NCBI RefSeq assembly: GCF_003576645.1
Contig: NC_044924.1
Span: 17,747,208-17,811,207 of the forward strand
Source: Ipomoea triloba
Lineage: Eukaryota > Streptophyta > Magnoliopsida > Solanales > Convolvulaceae
Length of the DNA: 64,000 nt
Direction: 5' to 3'
Positions 11,257 to 24,028 of the stretch are shown in pieces (position 1 is the first letter of the stretch; every line of letters starts with the position of its first letter). The position numbers were made by a program, and so were the translations under genes. The notes below the pieces were generated by a model, which saw only the letters and a list, made by a program, of their open reading frames with translations, did not search any database and had not been told where the DNA came from.

Positions 11257-11274
11257 TCCCCGGCAACGACGCCA
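11257..11274 (-). other. Primer-binding site, tRNA-Asp type (element A)
   Basis: The minus strand reads TGGCGTCGTTGCCGGGGA, complementary to the 3' end of plant tRNA-Asp with one mismatch, 3 nt from the LTR end. This fixes the LTR boundary at 11278 rather than 11326. Confidence 0.85.
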
Positions 11275-11277
11275 TTC

Positions 11278-12548
11278 TGACATTGCTTGTTCTGCGTAGG
11301 GTTGAAGTGTCAAAAGATGTTTATATGATAAAACGGAAAGTCTGTGACTCCCCGAGTGTCGGTCTCGAAGGAGGGACGTGGAGGTGTGTCAAGCGTTCGG
11401 GAGTTTACTTGATTGGATCATGCATCGGATTCGAGTGTGGTGAAGGGTGGATTTGTGAGTGAGAGTAGTTCATTTGGTTGGTTTGAGTGCAAGAGAGTAG
11501 TAAAGTAAAAAGGATTTTGTGAATATGTAAAGAGGGGTAGGGATTGGATAGTGTTCATGGATATTGCATAGTTGAGTGTCTAAGGTCATGGATTAGGATT
11601 GCTAGGATATTGTCTATTCAAGAGTGTGTTGTCTTAGTCCTTTTCCACCTTTGTGTACTAAGGCTTCTTTGACTTAGGAGTGCCTTCAAGCATCCAAAGT
11701 TCTAAGAGGAATTTTATCAAACACTTAAGCTACACACTATCCTACTATTCTTAAGAAGTCCATAGGAACTATGATTGTGTCAAGCTTCAAATATTAACTC
11801 TAATCAAAGACATGAAAGAGTCAAGAGCTCAATCTCTCATCTAGATTGGCCAAATCCAAACAAGATCTCATCAAAACAGATAAGATAATCACACTAGCAA
11901 TATTCAATCACACAATCCAAATCCCTAGACTAAACTAGCTACTCATAATATGAAATTCAAGCAAAAGCTAATTTAATCCAAGAACAAGATAGCTAAAATT
12001 AAAGAAATGAAATAGAAATCACCTAGAAAGAAGAAGATCTTCAATCAAAGCTTGTTGTCTTGCTACAATGGAGATTGATCTAATCTAAAAAACTAAGAAA
12101 AATGGAGAAAGTTCTCCAAAGGAAAAACTAAGAAAAGGAAACTAATTTTTCTGGGAACCTCTTTTGAAAATTCATCAAAGGGGTTTAAATAGTCTCCGAA
12201 ATGACAACCCTAGCTGAAATTCGCGCATCACCGTCTCCACGCCATCCACACGCGTGTGAGCGTGTGTGGGAGGCTACTGGAAAGTTTTCACGCACGCTTA
12301 CACGCGTGTGACCATCCAGTTTGGTCCTCCGGGGCTCCGTTCTTGTCTGGTTCGCTCTTTAAGCTCAACTTTTGCTCCTAATTGCTCCCGGGGCTTCTGT
12401 TTCGCTTCTTTTAAGCTAAAAGTAGCTTCTGTGCATCAGTTAGTGATTTACAAGCATTTACGAACATAATTTATCAAGTAAGGACGCTATAGACGCGATA
12501 AAACACCCTAAAATGTGCCTGAAATAAGGGTATCTCGGAGTCTTATCA
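11278..12548 (-). repeat. 5' LTR of element A
   Basis: 1271 bp, TG...CA ends, matching 1-1282 except for substitutions and loss of about 60 bp near 11877. The palindromic island (about 12240-12312) and a TATA-like GTTTAAATAG (about 12182-12192) are in the same relation as in the left copy. Element 5' end is at 12548. Confidence 0.9.
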
Positions 12549-13035
12549 CATACCGTAAGCTGACTTCATAGAATAATCACCGACCACCTCCATCCCCCAA
12601 AACCACGAATCCCTCACATGACAATTCAAAGTAGGCAAATTTAGAATTAGAAGTGCATCCGTCTCGTTAAAAATATCCCTAACCACCTCTTCATCCCACC
12701 TCCCCGTATTAGGAATAAATAGAGAGTTAACATTAGGATTACCCAAGTAACCGGATACCGGAGTAGTAATATAAGGATTTACCGAGTCCGGAAGCCAAGG
12801 ATAACCCCAAATCCCCACCATGTTCCCATCCCCCCCACACACCCTCGCCCCCTCTCGAATTAAAGATTGAGATTCCCGAATGCTAGACCACACAAACGAA
12901 GGGTTAGACCCCCCACCCGCATCCAAAAACGAACAATTAGGAAAATATCTAGCTTTAAAAGCCTTTGTAACCAAAGCATTTGGATCAGTAAAAAGCTTCC
13001 ACCCCTGCTTACCCAACATAGCTAGGTTCATTAGA
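12549..13035 (-). pseudogene. LINE (L1-type) ORF2 C-terminal fragment
   Basis: The minus-strand ORF of about 168 residues contains the post-RT motif NLAMLGKQGWKL followed by KARYFPN, PSFVWSSI and IWGYPWLPD, which I recognise from the C-terminal part of plant L1-type LINE ORF2 proteins. It is cut at 12548 by element A, so the rest should lie beyond the left LTR outside the window. It is also cut upstream near 13035 by the copia-like LTR. Confidence 0.8.
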
Positions 13036-14093
13036 ATTTTGAACCTAGTCATAGGAATTCTAATTGGACATTAGAATTTTGATAAGACTAGCAAATTGTC
13101 CTTCTTATGGTGAGTCTCATGCCATTCCGTATGAGATACAGAGAGCGGACATGTGGATGATTGTTAGAGAACAAGTCATTGAACAATGATTGCTTACAAC
13201 GTACCACATGATGTTTACCTACATGTCATTGGTATGTTGTATGTTACAAGCTAAGTATGCAAGAGTCCTTTGACTGGAGACAACATGGTTGTCTCGTACA
13301 TATGGTGGACTAGTGGTTACCAATATGCGTCTTTTGTTCCATTATGGGGTTATAAGTGTACTTGGTGGGCTAGTTAAATATTGTACGAAGACATGAGCGC
13401 GTTCAATAGAGGATCCATCGCCTTGAGGTAACAAGGCTGTTTTAGTCCACTCAATACTCTTACAATGAGAAACTCTGGCCAGAGTATAATGATGTTGGAC
13501 TTCAAGTTAAAAATATTGAATAGACATATTGACAAAGTTTATGGATTTGACCAAGTTTGACCATGGCCTTTACCTGGTTCAGAACATTTGTTGTGTGGAA
13601 GGAATGTTGCATGATATTTGTAAAGGAAAGGTTCATTATAATATATAAATATATTTCATCGTCAACTAGGTAGTCATGAAATACTACTACACGCACTCAT
13701 GACTTATGAGTTTTTTTTTTTAAATATGACTTATGAGTTATTTAATAATGAATTATTAAATATTACTCGTTGCTAGTTCGACTATGAACCTAGAAAGTCA
13801 CATCTTAATGGTTTTTGGTAATGTTGAGAACTTTAAAAGAAATCAGTAAAGAGTTATCGATATTGAATTAATACATTAATAGTTGATTAATGAACTAATT
13901 CAATATTGTATAGTTTTGAGCTTTTAAAGGCTAGCACCTTTAGGCGCAAACTAGGCTATATAAATAGCATTACACTTTTCTTAAAGAGGAGAAGTGAAAA
14001 AGAGATTTTAGTCATGATGAGTAAAATTGTGATAATGAAAAGAGGGTGTAAATTGTCGTTTAGCTGAGGATTTAGACTATGACGCGTATTGTG
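13036..14093 (+). mobile_element. Copia-like LTR fragment (plus strand)
   Basis: No ORF. About 13041-13690 is the reverse complement of 24030-24640, the same family in opposite orientation. A TATA-like CTATATAAATAGC at 13956-13968 suggests an LTR core promoter. The true LTR start is missing here but visible in the other copy. Family assignment is tentative. Confidence 0.5.
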
Positions 14094-15309
14094 TGAATTA
14101 TAAAATTCTAGGCACGAAAGTATTGGAATTCACTAGAATCCAAGTAAATAATGATTTAGGAATTAAAATAAAAGGTATGCAAATTAACTGAGGAATAAAC
14201 TGTATGATAAAGACATGGGTCAGATTAGGGATATTGCTATCTTGATGCTCAACCAACTTAGAATTAGGGGAAAAACCATTAACCAAGAGATTTATTGGCA
14301 ATGCACTCAACAATTCAGGTTAGCTACTTTCGTAATCAGTAAACTAGAATTAGGCTAAGATTGCCCCACTTTCGTGATGCATCAATTCTAGCCTAGAAAC
14401 ACATAAGCATTATAAGCCCTCAATTTGCCCCTATTCTCATAGTAGGAAAAATTGGGTTGAAATTGGTAAGACTTGAGTCTTTCACCCAACTTTTGTTGCG
14501 GTGAAATCCTCTCCAAGACAAGCAATCAATTGTGGCCATCAATTAATAACAAGTAGAATTCAATTCCCAATTCAACATAAACCCTAGGTAAACAATTCAA
14601 CCCCTTTATGCAATAATCACAATTCTAGCATCAAGAATAGCAATAGGACCCTAATCTAAACCCATAAATGGACTACTCACACATTATTAAAGTAACTAAA
14701 ACAAAGAAAAAATGAAACACCAAAGACATGGCAACGAATATGAGAAATAAAGTAATAAAGAGAAAGAGAACTTTACTAACAATAGAAGAGTCAATCCGAA
14801 TCCAATCCATGATTCCAAGCTTGAAAAGAAGTTAAAGTATGTAAATCTGGTCTAAACTATGCTAAGGAAAACTATGGAGAGAAGGAAAAATAAGTTAAAC
14901 TAAACTAGGGCTCGGAATACCCCAAAAACAAAATAAATGCGAATTTAAGTACTGGAAAGCAGAAATGGTCACGACCATGCACACGGCCGGGAGGTGGTCG
15001 GGATCGCTGCTGTCCGCCTGGAAGCACACGGGCACCCTCACGGCGGTGTGCATGGCCGTGAGGTGCCCTCCTCTTTTGATTGTTGACTCCTTTTGTACTC
15101 CGCTGCTCCTTTCCGTCCTTGGGTAGATTCCTATGCTTCTAAAACTTGTTCAAAATGTCCAAACATCCTTCCTTTGCTGCTCGTTGTGAATATTAAACCT
15201 TAGAACAATGCAACACACAAACGAGTCTCAAATTCACCAAGATAAAGAAAATAAACATCAAAATCAGTTAAATTAAGGGATATATTATAGTACAAAATCA
15301 GAGATATCA
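14094..15309 (-). mobile_element. LTR family X (Athila/Tat-type), minus strand
   Basis: The minus-strand LTR begins TGATATCTCTGATTTTG at 15309 and is about 1.2 kb. It is homologous to the plus-strand copy at 21050-22155. It carries a GC-rich island near 14960-15080. The adjacent plus-strand AACTCCCCCACATTT is a polypurine tract (AAATGTGGGGGAGTT) on the minus strand, so this is a 3' LTR. Confidence 0.75.
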
Positions 15310-15648
15310 ACTCCCCCACATTTAGAACTTTTGCTTGTCCTTAAGCAATTACCAAGGACAATCGACCTTCCAAGCCATGTAACTGATACACTTCCTCCCT
15401 GTACAACCAAACATACAACCAACCAACTCATGACAACCTAACCTGCTTCAAGAATCATCTCAGAATCACCAATGAGTTCTCCTCTCAGGCCAATAATCGG
15501 GCACCAAAATTAAGGTAGATTAGGACCCTGTATGCACATGTACTCAGTTGAGATTATGCAGAACTTGACTTAAGATGAGATCCCATAGACTTGCCCTTTA
15601 ACTCTAAAACTGCATGCAAAGATCAAGTAGGTTTTAATTCGGCTTGTA
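15310..15648 (-). mobile_element. Family X internal 3' end with polypurine tract
   Basis: On the minus strand TTAAGGACAAGCAAAAG precedes AAATGTGGGGGAG and the LTR, the same layout as in elements A and B. There is no coding sequence. It is truncated at about 15648 by the family Y fragment. Confidence 0.6.
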
Positions 15649-17611
15649 ATGAGGATAATGTTGGACTTAGGACTAAAGATTTATATTAAGTATAGATGGG
15701 TAAGTTGTTGAAGGTGAGAAATTGTGGACTAAATATGAGTTATGGGCATCATAAATAAGTAAGGATTACAATATTGATGGGTTAAGACTAATGAGGGTAA
15801 TTATGCATATGGGTTAGGGTTTATTGATTTAAGGTGGAAATCAATTATGAATTATGGTTAAGGGTGGTGATTAGTGATTAAAATGGTGATTAGGAACTAT
15901 TATTCTTATTAATAAATAAGGAAAGTTATGAAGATTATGAGCTTATAAGGATTATGATTAAAGATTGGATCAATGATGGAATTAAATCAGGATGATGGAA
16001 TGATGGATAACGTTATTGATGATGGTGATGTCATTATGTTGTTGATCTAAGAAGGTGAATTGTAATTATGGTGGTGATATATAATGCTATAATTATGGTA
16101 CATGAGTTATGAATTGGTAATTATAAATTAATGGTTTAGATTAATGGATAATTATGGATTATGGTTAACAATGGTGTTAATGCTTTCGAGGACTTGATAA
16201 TGATGTTATAATGTTGTTGACTTGTCGTCGATGATGGATTACAAGGTTAGTAGTTACTAATGACAATAATTAATGCTTAAGAGTGATTAAGGTTAATTGT
16301 TGGATTATGGGTGACTAAGTATCGATTATAGATGTGTGATTTCCTTAAGTTATAATGGTGTTGATGATAGTGAAAGTTGTTGATGACGATAGTGACAAGG
16401 ACGACTATCTATTATTAATTAATGGTGGAACCATGATTATGGATCACCGATGATGATTGGATTGTAAGATGAACTGAGATTCATGATAAGGAATAAGTAT
16501 TGGGAATGGATATATGTAGTGTTAGTAGAAAATATATAAGTATCCGATGAGTGACCAGCTTGTGTTCGGTATTTTCTCAACTGTGTTTCTTCCAAATTTT
16601 GCTCGTACTTGAGCTATGCTTGAAAAGCCTTTGGGCTACTAAAAATGTTTATGAAAACTTACGTTGAAAAATGTATGCTATTTTGGTATGCAGGTTGTCA
16701 AAACCTTATTTTAAAAAGGAAAATACCATTTTTAGTGAGTGTGTACCTTATTGGAATGATGAGAAAATGATGTTAAAATGAATAAAACCTTAGTTTCAAG
16801 GAGTTACGAGGACATTGTTGTCTTTTTACCTCGGGCTATAATTACCGAAGGTTGTCATTGAAATATGTACAGTTGTATTCGTACTTAGGCGAAGCCTATT
16901 CGCCGAGTCTCTACGTCACTCATGTATGGCTAGACTGTGGGGGTGTGCACACTTAAGCGTATTGACTCCGTCGTCTCCGGGTTGGTGTCATTTTAATGGA
17001 CCTAGGCGGGGCCACACTAGGGGCCATTCTAATGAACCATCGTCCAAGGGACCGAGAAGAGAACTTGGGTAATGACCGCAAGCCCATGTTCCAGGTTCAA
17101 TCGGTCAACGACAAGGAATATTCAACATTTCCTATAAGGCCTCATACTTTGAAATGAAACTAAGTCGAGTTTTCACAAGTAATGGTTGAATCAATGACTA
17201 TGATGAGATATGTGATACTAGTTCCAAGGAACTAGTCGAGTGATGTCTGAGAAATGGGATATTGTGAAGATGTCAAGTATGGTTGTGAAAATTCATGCGT
17301 GTATCGTGAAAATGATGAAATTCCTGGAAATGAGAAGGTTTGCAAATTCGTCTGAAAGACATGAAAATGATTTTGAGCGGCAGTTATGCCATTATTCTTA
17401 TTTGAGAAAAGCTTTACATGATTTAACTTATATACGCTACTATACTATCTGTGAATCATTTGGTTGTAGGTAGGTTTTCAAATCATGGGTAAAAACTTTA
17501 CGAACTTCCAAATTATTTGTGTTTTCAAACCTTTGTCTACTTTTAAGTGACAATGGATTTCCTTACTTAGCCGTCGCGCTAACTACACTTCAATGTGTTT
17601 TCTGTTAATAG

Positions 17612-17707
17612 ATGTTGTCTAGTGTGGGCTCTAGTAGCCCGATGAGCTCTGAACAGGATGGAAGTGGATGTCGATGTTGTAAGTTTAGCCTTAACGTTTG
17701 GGTATAG
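17612..17707 (+). CDS. Small LTR-borne ORF, family Y copy 1 (31 aa)
   Basis: The ATG follows a pyrimidine-rich, splice-acceptor-like TTTTCTGTTAATAG. The product starts MLSSVGSSSPMSSE and stops after 31 codons in a minisatellite. The matching ORF in the solo LTR at 25179-26445 is 145 codons and starts MPSSVSSCSPVSSE. The upstream CGTCG(C/T)GCTAACTACACTTC is also conserved. Function unknown; the conserved start suggests a once-selected peptide or shared ancestry only. Confidence 0.4.
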   Translation: MLSSVGSSSPMSSEQDGSGCRCCKFSLNVWV

Positions 17708-17816
17708 GAGAGATACCTAAGCGTGGCGGGCCTTAACGTTTGGGTATAGGAGAGATACCTAAGCGTGGCGGTAATTAACGTTTGGGTATAGGAGAGATAC
17801 CTAAGCGTGGCGGTAA
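17689..17816. repeat. Three-copy minisatellite, unit about 42 bp
   Basis: The unit TTAACGTTTGGGTATAGGAG... through AAGCGTGGCGG occurs three times with almost no change. The other Y copies lack this expansion. Confidence 0.9.
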
Positions 17817-17908
17817 TACCCAGTTTTCTGCTGGTTAGATGTAAGCTTCCGCGATGTATTATTAGAGATTTTGTAATAAATCCAAGATGTGAAAATTGGG
17901 GTGTTACA

Positions 17909-20900
17909 AAAACGGAATACATAAACTAAGGCACACAGGCCCAAATGTCTAAAACAACCACTAGTCTAAGCATAGCACATAGGAGATCTATCTCTATCGC
18001 GCTCTCGGCTCAGATTACTCCATACTTGGAAAACAGTTTAGGAAAACATTAACAAAAGAATGCTAAGCAATCAACCACTCACACTCGTGAGAAAATACAT
18101 AGTATAATATGGTTTGTAAATAGGTTTACACACACGTATAGAATGTAATCACCAACGAAACTGTTCTTTATTTAAACCAGATGACTCAACAATAACAAGC
18201 TGAATGAATCACAAACCAATGACTCTTCCAGATGCATCCAATTTCCAATAATGAATATACAAGACAACGAATCTATAACGAGATACCAACTGAATCATAA
18301 ATCCAACAGAATAATCACAAAGAAACCAACCAAACCACAATACCAAGGAACAACAAGTCTATAGTAAGATATCAACTGAGATACAAGCTCAACCAAATCA
18401 CTACAAAGGAAGACAACCAACCACAACTCCAAGGATAAGATCCAAACCACAATACCAACCCATAATACCAACCACCATACCAAACCTCCACACAGATATC
18501 ACCACACAGAGGCACAAAGCCCATTACCACAGAGGCATACAATGCCCAATCACAGAGGCGCAAGACCCAACCACAGAGGCACAAGCCCAACCATAGAGGC
18601 ATACAATGCCCATTACCATAGAGGTACAAGCCCAACCACAGAGGCATACAATGCCCATACCACAAAGGCGCAAAGCCCTACACAGAGGCATACATTGCCC
18701 AACACAGAGGCGCAAAGCCCTACATAGAGGCATATAATGCCCAACACAGAGGCGCCAAGCCCTACATAGAGGCATACAATGCCCATACAATTCCTTTCAT
18801 AACACCATCCACAAATACAGCATAATCCCACCAACCACTTCCCAAGGTTATTAAAGACTCAACAAGCCAAGAGATACTCATAAAGGACTCAAGGTCTCCA
18901 CATACTAAACTCAGATCCATTCCCAAAAGAATTACTCCACCAACAGTGCTCATCTCAGGATATGAACACAGTACATACTCAGAATAATAACCAAGGAATC
19001 AACCAACCATACTAACTCAATAAGTCAAGATAAATGAGCAAAGATCATGAATAAATACTCAAGAATCAAGGTGGAACGCTCAACCATAGATGCAAGACAC
19101 ATTCCAGAATTAAAGATGAAACAACAGAGTCAAAACCCACGAAACAGCACTGGAACTGAATCAAGGAAAATGAACTAACGGAACGGACTGGCGGAATGCC
19201 ACAGTCCGCCACCCTGATCTGCACGAAGGCCGCAGAGGGGATCTACGGATCGCACCTCACCGCCGCACCATACCGCCATGTTCATGAGGAAGAGATTGGC
19301 GAGACACATTATACTGCCACTCACTTCCGCAAGAACAACTCCCACCCATATTACACAAAATTAGAACAGAATACACGATACTCATTTCCAGAATACGAAA
19401 TATGCTCTGATTACTCAGATTACGCATCACAGAGGTCAAATAATACATGGAATCCATAACAACAATTACTCATACTCATCACAATGAAAGGATAATGAAC
19501 ACAAGTCCAATAATCCACAAGATAGGTTCACAGATCATCAACAAAGGCTAATACACCAAGAAATTCACAGGATTCCAAACACCAAAGTAATATTCATAGA
19601 TTCATGAGTGAAAATAGGTTTAGTGTAACATGGAAGATTACCTCTTGAAGCTTTAACAATCCAATAGCAATCACCAATCTTAGGCTTGACCCAAAAGCAA
19701 GTCCATAATCATGAACCTGAGAATTAATTGAGTCTAATACCATCACTAACGATTACTAATAACGATGACATTAATAGTCCTAATTGGCCCATTATAATCA
19801 CTACCCATAGTCCACACTTGCTGACTAGTTGAACCATAATCTTTATTAAGCATTGATAGGGATTATTACCTAAACCATAATTGGTTATAATAATAAGCGC
19901 CTTATCTAATAATGACCCAATAGTCCAATTAGTGGATAATAACTCTTCATTTGATCATAGCATATTATAATCATAATCCTATGATTAACATTAATCCATG
20001 AACTAGGCTATGACCTATGATTAACCCGCAAATACTCTAATCATGACTAAATAACCTAGTCAATAGTACTATAATTAGCACTTAAACTTTAGGTTTAATA
20101 ATCTACTTATTACTTATAATTAAGCTAACCATGAGCTAATAATACTAAGCACTATAATTAAAGATGAGCACTGGAATTAAAAGGGTATACATGGAATTTC
20201 CTCCAATATACATACATATAGGAGCACAAGCTCAATTTCCTTCAATCCAAAGGGTATACACAACAACATGGAATTCAAGGAATCAATCACAAGAATCCCA
20301 GACCACAACATATCAAGCTCAAACTCATTTCCAAAGGAATTACTCATACAGAGAAGTATTCAGACTCAGAATATGAATAACAGGACAACATTCTCAGGAT
20401 ATCAACCAAAGAGTCAAACCAACAATACTCAACCAATACTCCAAGATAAAGGACCAAGATCAACACTCAATAATCAAGGTAATAAACTCAACAAAATCCT
20501 TAGAATATACCTCAGAAATCAAAGATAGATTAACAGATCACTAGAAAACAAAAAACATACTGGAACAGAGAAGGAAATGCAACTGGTGGAACACTCTAGC
20601 GGAACACACCGCACCGCCGAACCACTCCACTAGAACTGACGGAACACTCTCACGGATCACACTACTCCACCAACCTCTACCGCCACTACACTTATGGCAA
20701 ACCTCAACGGGACACATTATACCTTTGAGATGCACGGCAACGGTACTACCAACGCACAGAACACAGACTTAGAACAGGATACAGGATAACTCATTCCAAT
20801 ACCCAGAATATGATCAGAATATACATTTTAGAGGTCAAATAACATATGGAATCCCTCAAAATAACACCAATCATACCTAGAATCAAGAATGACTAACACA

Positions 20901-21049
20901 ATCCAAGAATATACAAGATAGGCTCAAGAATCCAACAATACACAAGCTATTTCAAGGCATAATTCACAGGATTCCAAAATACACCAATACACATATATAA
21001 GAGAGTGAAAGTAGATTTTGTGAGACATGGAGTGTTACCTCTTATGCTA
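17909..21049 (-). mobile_element. Family Z LTR sequences, minus strand, at least two diverged partial copies
   Basis: Reverse complements of parts match 35340-37215 of the nested Z LTR: the region around 17930-18050 matches 36870-37010, and the phrase TTACCTCTTGAAG at about 19640 matches 35490-35505. A second similar segment ends in TTACCTCTTATGC at about 21045. GC-rich patches with repeated CGGAACAC/CCGC words occur near 19180-19290 and 20570-20740, as near 35810-35970 in Z. AT-rich DNA at 19700-20160 has no visible feature. No ORF is credible. Confidence 0.6.
18510..18800. repeat. Degenerate minisatellite (CACAGAGGCATACAATGCCCA-like)
   Basis: About ten imperfect copies of a 21-28 bp unit such as ACAGAGGCATACAATGCCC. 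A related array in opposite orientation lies at about 36277-36425 in the Z LTR (GTATATGGGCACTATTTGCC). The overlapping ORFs here are repeat artefacts. Confidence 0.85.
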
Positions 21050-22155
21050 TGATATCTACTATTTTGTACAATAATTCACCCCTTATTTGAGTTGTTTTTA
21101 TGCTTATTTTCTTTGTCCTAGTGAAATTGAGAATTGTTTGTGTGTTATATTGTTACAAGGGTTGAATTATCCACAAGGAGCAGCAAAGGAAGAATTTTGG
21201 AACATTTTGGACAAGTTTTGGAAGAAAAGGAAATTACAAGGAAAGGAAACAAAAATAAGAATTGGAAGTTGTCTCATGGGCCCAATGCCCATCTATCTCC
21301 TATATATATTCTACATATTCTCTACAATTTAAGGAGTTCCCAACCCTAGTTAGTTTTAGTTTATTTTTCCCCTTCTCTTTATATTTCCCTAGCATAGTTT
21401 AGATTAGTTTTATATTAGATTATTTAATTTCAAGCTTGGAATCTCGGATTGAAGTTGGATTTGTTCTTCATCAGTAAAGTTCTCTTATTCCTTTATTTAC
21501 TTTCTTCTTAGATTTCTTGCAATGTTTATGGTTATTTATTATTGCTTTGTTTTGTTTAATTTTATGATGCATGAGTAGTTAGCTTTTGGGTTTGGATTAG
21601 GGTTCTATTGCTATTCTTGATGCTAGATTTGTGATTATTGCATAAAGGGAAATAATTGTTTACCTAGGGTTTATGTTTGAGTTGGATTATATTTTCATCT
21701 TATTGATAATTGATGCTCAACTTTTATTGATTTGTTTTGGAGAGGATTTCATCACAACAAAAGTTGGGTGAAGACTCAGCCTAACCAATTTCAACCCAAT
21801 TTTTCCTACTATGAGAATAGGGGTAATTTGAGGGCTTATAATGCTTTTGTGTTTAAGGTTATGATTGATGCATCACGAAAGTGGGGCAATCTTAGCCTAA
21901 TTCTTGTTATTGATTACGAAAGTAGCTAACTTGAATTCTTGAGTGCATTGCCAATAAATCCCTTGGTTAATTGTTTTTCCCTAATTTTGAGATTGTTAGA
22001 GCATCAAGATTGCAATACCCCCAATCTGACCCCACTCTTTTATCATATAGTTTATCCCTTATTTATTTTGCATTATTTTATTTCCATTCCTTAATTTTAG
22101 TTTGCTTGGATTCTAGTGAATTCCAATACTTTAGTGCCTAGAATTCTACATATCA
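21050..22155 (+). mobile_element. LTR family X, plus-strand copy
   Basis: Starts TGATATCTACTATTTTG and ends CTACATATCA (TG...CA with matching TGATAT/ATATCA ends), 1106 bp. Homologous in inverted orientation to 14094-15309. Bases 22156-22198 also match the sequence beyond the other X copy and may be the start of its internal region. Confidence 0.75.
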
Positions 22156-22198
22156 TACAATTACGTGCCATAGCCCCAATCCTCAGCGGAACGACATT

Positions 22199-23453
22199 TG
22201 ACTCCCTGAGTGTCGGTCTCGAAGGAAGGACGTGGAGGTGTGTCAAGTGTTCGGCTGTTTACTTGATTGAGTCATACTATAGATTCGAGTGGGGTGAATG
22301 GTGGTTTGTGAATGAAAGGAGTTCATAAGGTTGGTTTTGTAAAAGTTTTGTAAAATAAAAGAGATTTGAAATTATGTAAAAGGGGTAGGGATTGGATAGT
22401 GTTCATATATGTTGCATATTGGTGTGTCTAAGGTAATGGATAAACAAGGCAAAGCTGTTGGCTATTCAAGAGTGTGTGTTCTTAGTCCTTTTCCACCTTT
22501 GTGTACTAAGGCTTCTTTGACTTAGGAATGCCTTCAAGCATCCAAAGCTCTAAGAGGAATTTTATCAAACACTTAAGCTACACATTATCCTACTATTCTT
22601 AAGAAGTCCATAGGATCTATGATTGTTCTAAAGCTTCAAATCCTAACTCTAATCAAAGACATGAAAGAGTCAAGAGCTCAATCTCTCATCTAGATTGGCC
22701 AAATCTAATTAAGATCTCATCAAAACAACAATCAATAAACAAGAATAGATAATCCAACAAACCAAGCATTTAGATCCAAAAATAGATATAAGATCATCAC
22801 ACTAGCAACATATCTTCACACAATCCAAATCTCTAGATTAAACTAGCCACTCATGATATGGAATTCAAGACAAAAGCTAATTTAATCAAAGAACAAGATA
22901 GCAAAATATAATAGAAATGTAATAGAAATCACCTAGAATGAAGTAATCATTCAATCCAAGCTTGTTGTCTTCTACAATGGAAATTTATCTAAACTACTCC
23001 TAAGAATTGGAAAAGAAGTTCTAAAAATGGGAAAAGAAAAATCCTCTAAAATATCAAAAACCTCCCTCCTGAAAATCTATCCAAGGGGTTTAAATAGTCT
23101 CCGAAAAGTAACCCTAATGAATTTCCGCGCATTACAGTATCCACGCCAGCTCACACGCGTGTGAGCGTGCGTGGGAAGCTACTGGATTGTTTCCACGCAT
23201 ACTCACACGCGTGTGGCAATCTTCTGGGGTCCTCCGGGGCTCCGATCTTGTTTGGTTCGTTCTTTGAGCTCAGCTTTCGCTCCTATTGGCTCCCGGGACT
23301 CCTGTTTCACCTTCTTTAGGCTAAAAGTAGCTTTTGTGTGTTGATTAGTGAATTTAAAGCATTTATGATCATAATTCATCATGTAAGGATGCTAGAAACG
23401 TAACAAAACACCCTAATATGCACTCAATTTACGGGTATCTTGTAGGCTTATCA
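22199..23453 (-). mobile_element. Solo or truncated LTR related to element A (A-prime)
   Basis: Aligns over its length with the element A LTR in the same orientation, from TGACTCCCTGAGTGTCGG to GTAGGCTTATCA, with many substitutions. It includes the palindromic island (about 23150-23215) and a TATA-like GTTTAAATAG (about 23088-23098). The terminal 70 bp or so at the left is missing. No internal region is attached. Confidence 0.8.
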
Positions 23454-24028
23454 AAAATCATAAAGACTTAGGAAATAAAAAGGAAAATGCAATCTAATGA
23501 TGATCTTCTACTTACCCAATCCTAGGAACCCTTAAAAGATCAATCTTGGCTTGAATCTTGAATATGAAATGAAGATCAATTTTTGAAGGAGAATGGGAGG
23601 AAAATGGCATGAGGAATGAGTAGGGGAAGAGACAGAGTGAAGCCTCTAGATAAGGCTAAATCTTGAATATATTATATATATACCACAATACATATATACA
23701 TATATGTATATATTAGGGTGAAAGATTTAATAAAGAATTGGCTTGAATCTTTATCTATAATAATTCTATGTACAAGAATAATTATTGGGCCAAATGATTC
23801 ATCTTTTAAATAAATGAATACATAGAATAAGGAGAAAGCCCATAATATTAGAAATTAAATGTATTAGAAATAATATATTATACTAGCATAAGGATTTGGG
23901 CTTTTGATTTAGAATTACCTTAGGAAATATTCTTAATTCAAGAATTGGGCTCACTAGAAAGAATGGATTTAATTTTAGAAAATAATCATGTAGGGTAATT
24001 CCGGAACAAATTACTACGGGGTATCACA
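23454..24028 (-). mobile_element. Ty3-type LTR fragment, family Z-like (minus strand)
   Basis: On the minus strand it starts TGTGATACCCCGTAG at 24028, and parts match 32980-33120 and 35160-35340 of the Z LTR, including the shared CCAAATGATTCATCTTTTAA context. ORF-free. It abuts the A-prime LTR and a copia-like LTR. Confidence 0.65.

Larger units (their letters stand above)
1..12548 (-). mobile_element. Element A: Athila-lineage Ty3/gypsy LTR retrotransposon lacking pol
   Basis: Two near-identical direct repeats (1-1282 and 11278-12548) flank an internal region read on the minus strand. In element order it holds a tRNA-Asp-type primer-binding site, gag, a protease with the Athila-style DLGAS active site, a conserved stem-loop block, a leader region, an Athila-type third ORF and a polypurine end. 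No reverse transcriptase, RNaseH or integrase motif lies between protease and third ORF, so the element is non-autonomous. The left LTR runs off the window start: the right LTR has about 48 bp more at that end. The LTRs differ by scattered substitutions and one roughly 60-bp deletion, which suggests a fairly recent insertion even though the coding region is broken. It interrupts a LINE at 12549. A solo LTR sits inside the third ORF. Confidence 0.9.
15649..17908 (+). mobile_element. LTR family Y fragment (Ty3-type), 5' truncated
   Basis: From about 15649 the sequence is nearly identical to 28230-30090 and 30229-32079. It ends in GGGGTGTTACA at 17908 like those copies. The long AT-rich part is dominated by TTAATGGTG/GATTATGG-like words and has no ORF. 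A small LTR ORF is listed separately. Confidence 0.8.

Noticed and set aside
11326..11326. LTR boundary of element A at TGATAAAACGG
   Set aside because: It looked like the LTR edge because the window starts there, but it leaves 51 nt to the primer site; the TGACATTGC edge at 11278 gives the usual 3-nt spacing.
17240..17473. 77-aa ORF repeated at 29849 and 31821
   Set aside because: Conserved only because the LTR copies are nearly identical; no recognisable domain and no start context.
18510..18800. Possible CRISPR-like repeat array
   Set aside because: Units are imperfect, contiguous and of plant LTR minisatellite type; no spacers.
18372..18834. Cys/Leu-rich ORFs on both strands at 18.3-18.8 kb
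   Set aside because: They are produced by a minisatellite whose unit lacks stops; no domain.
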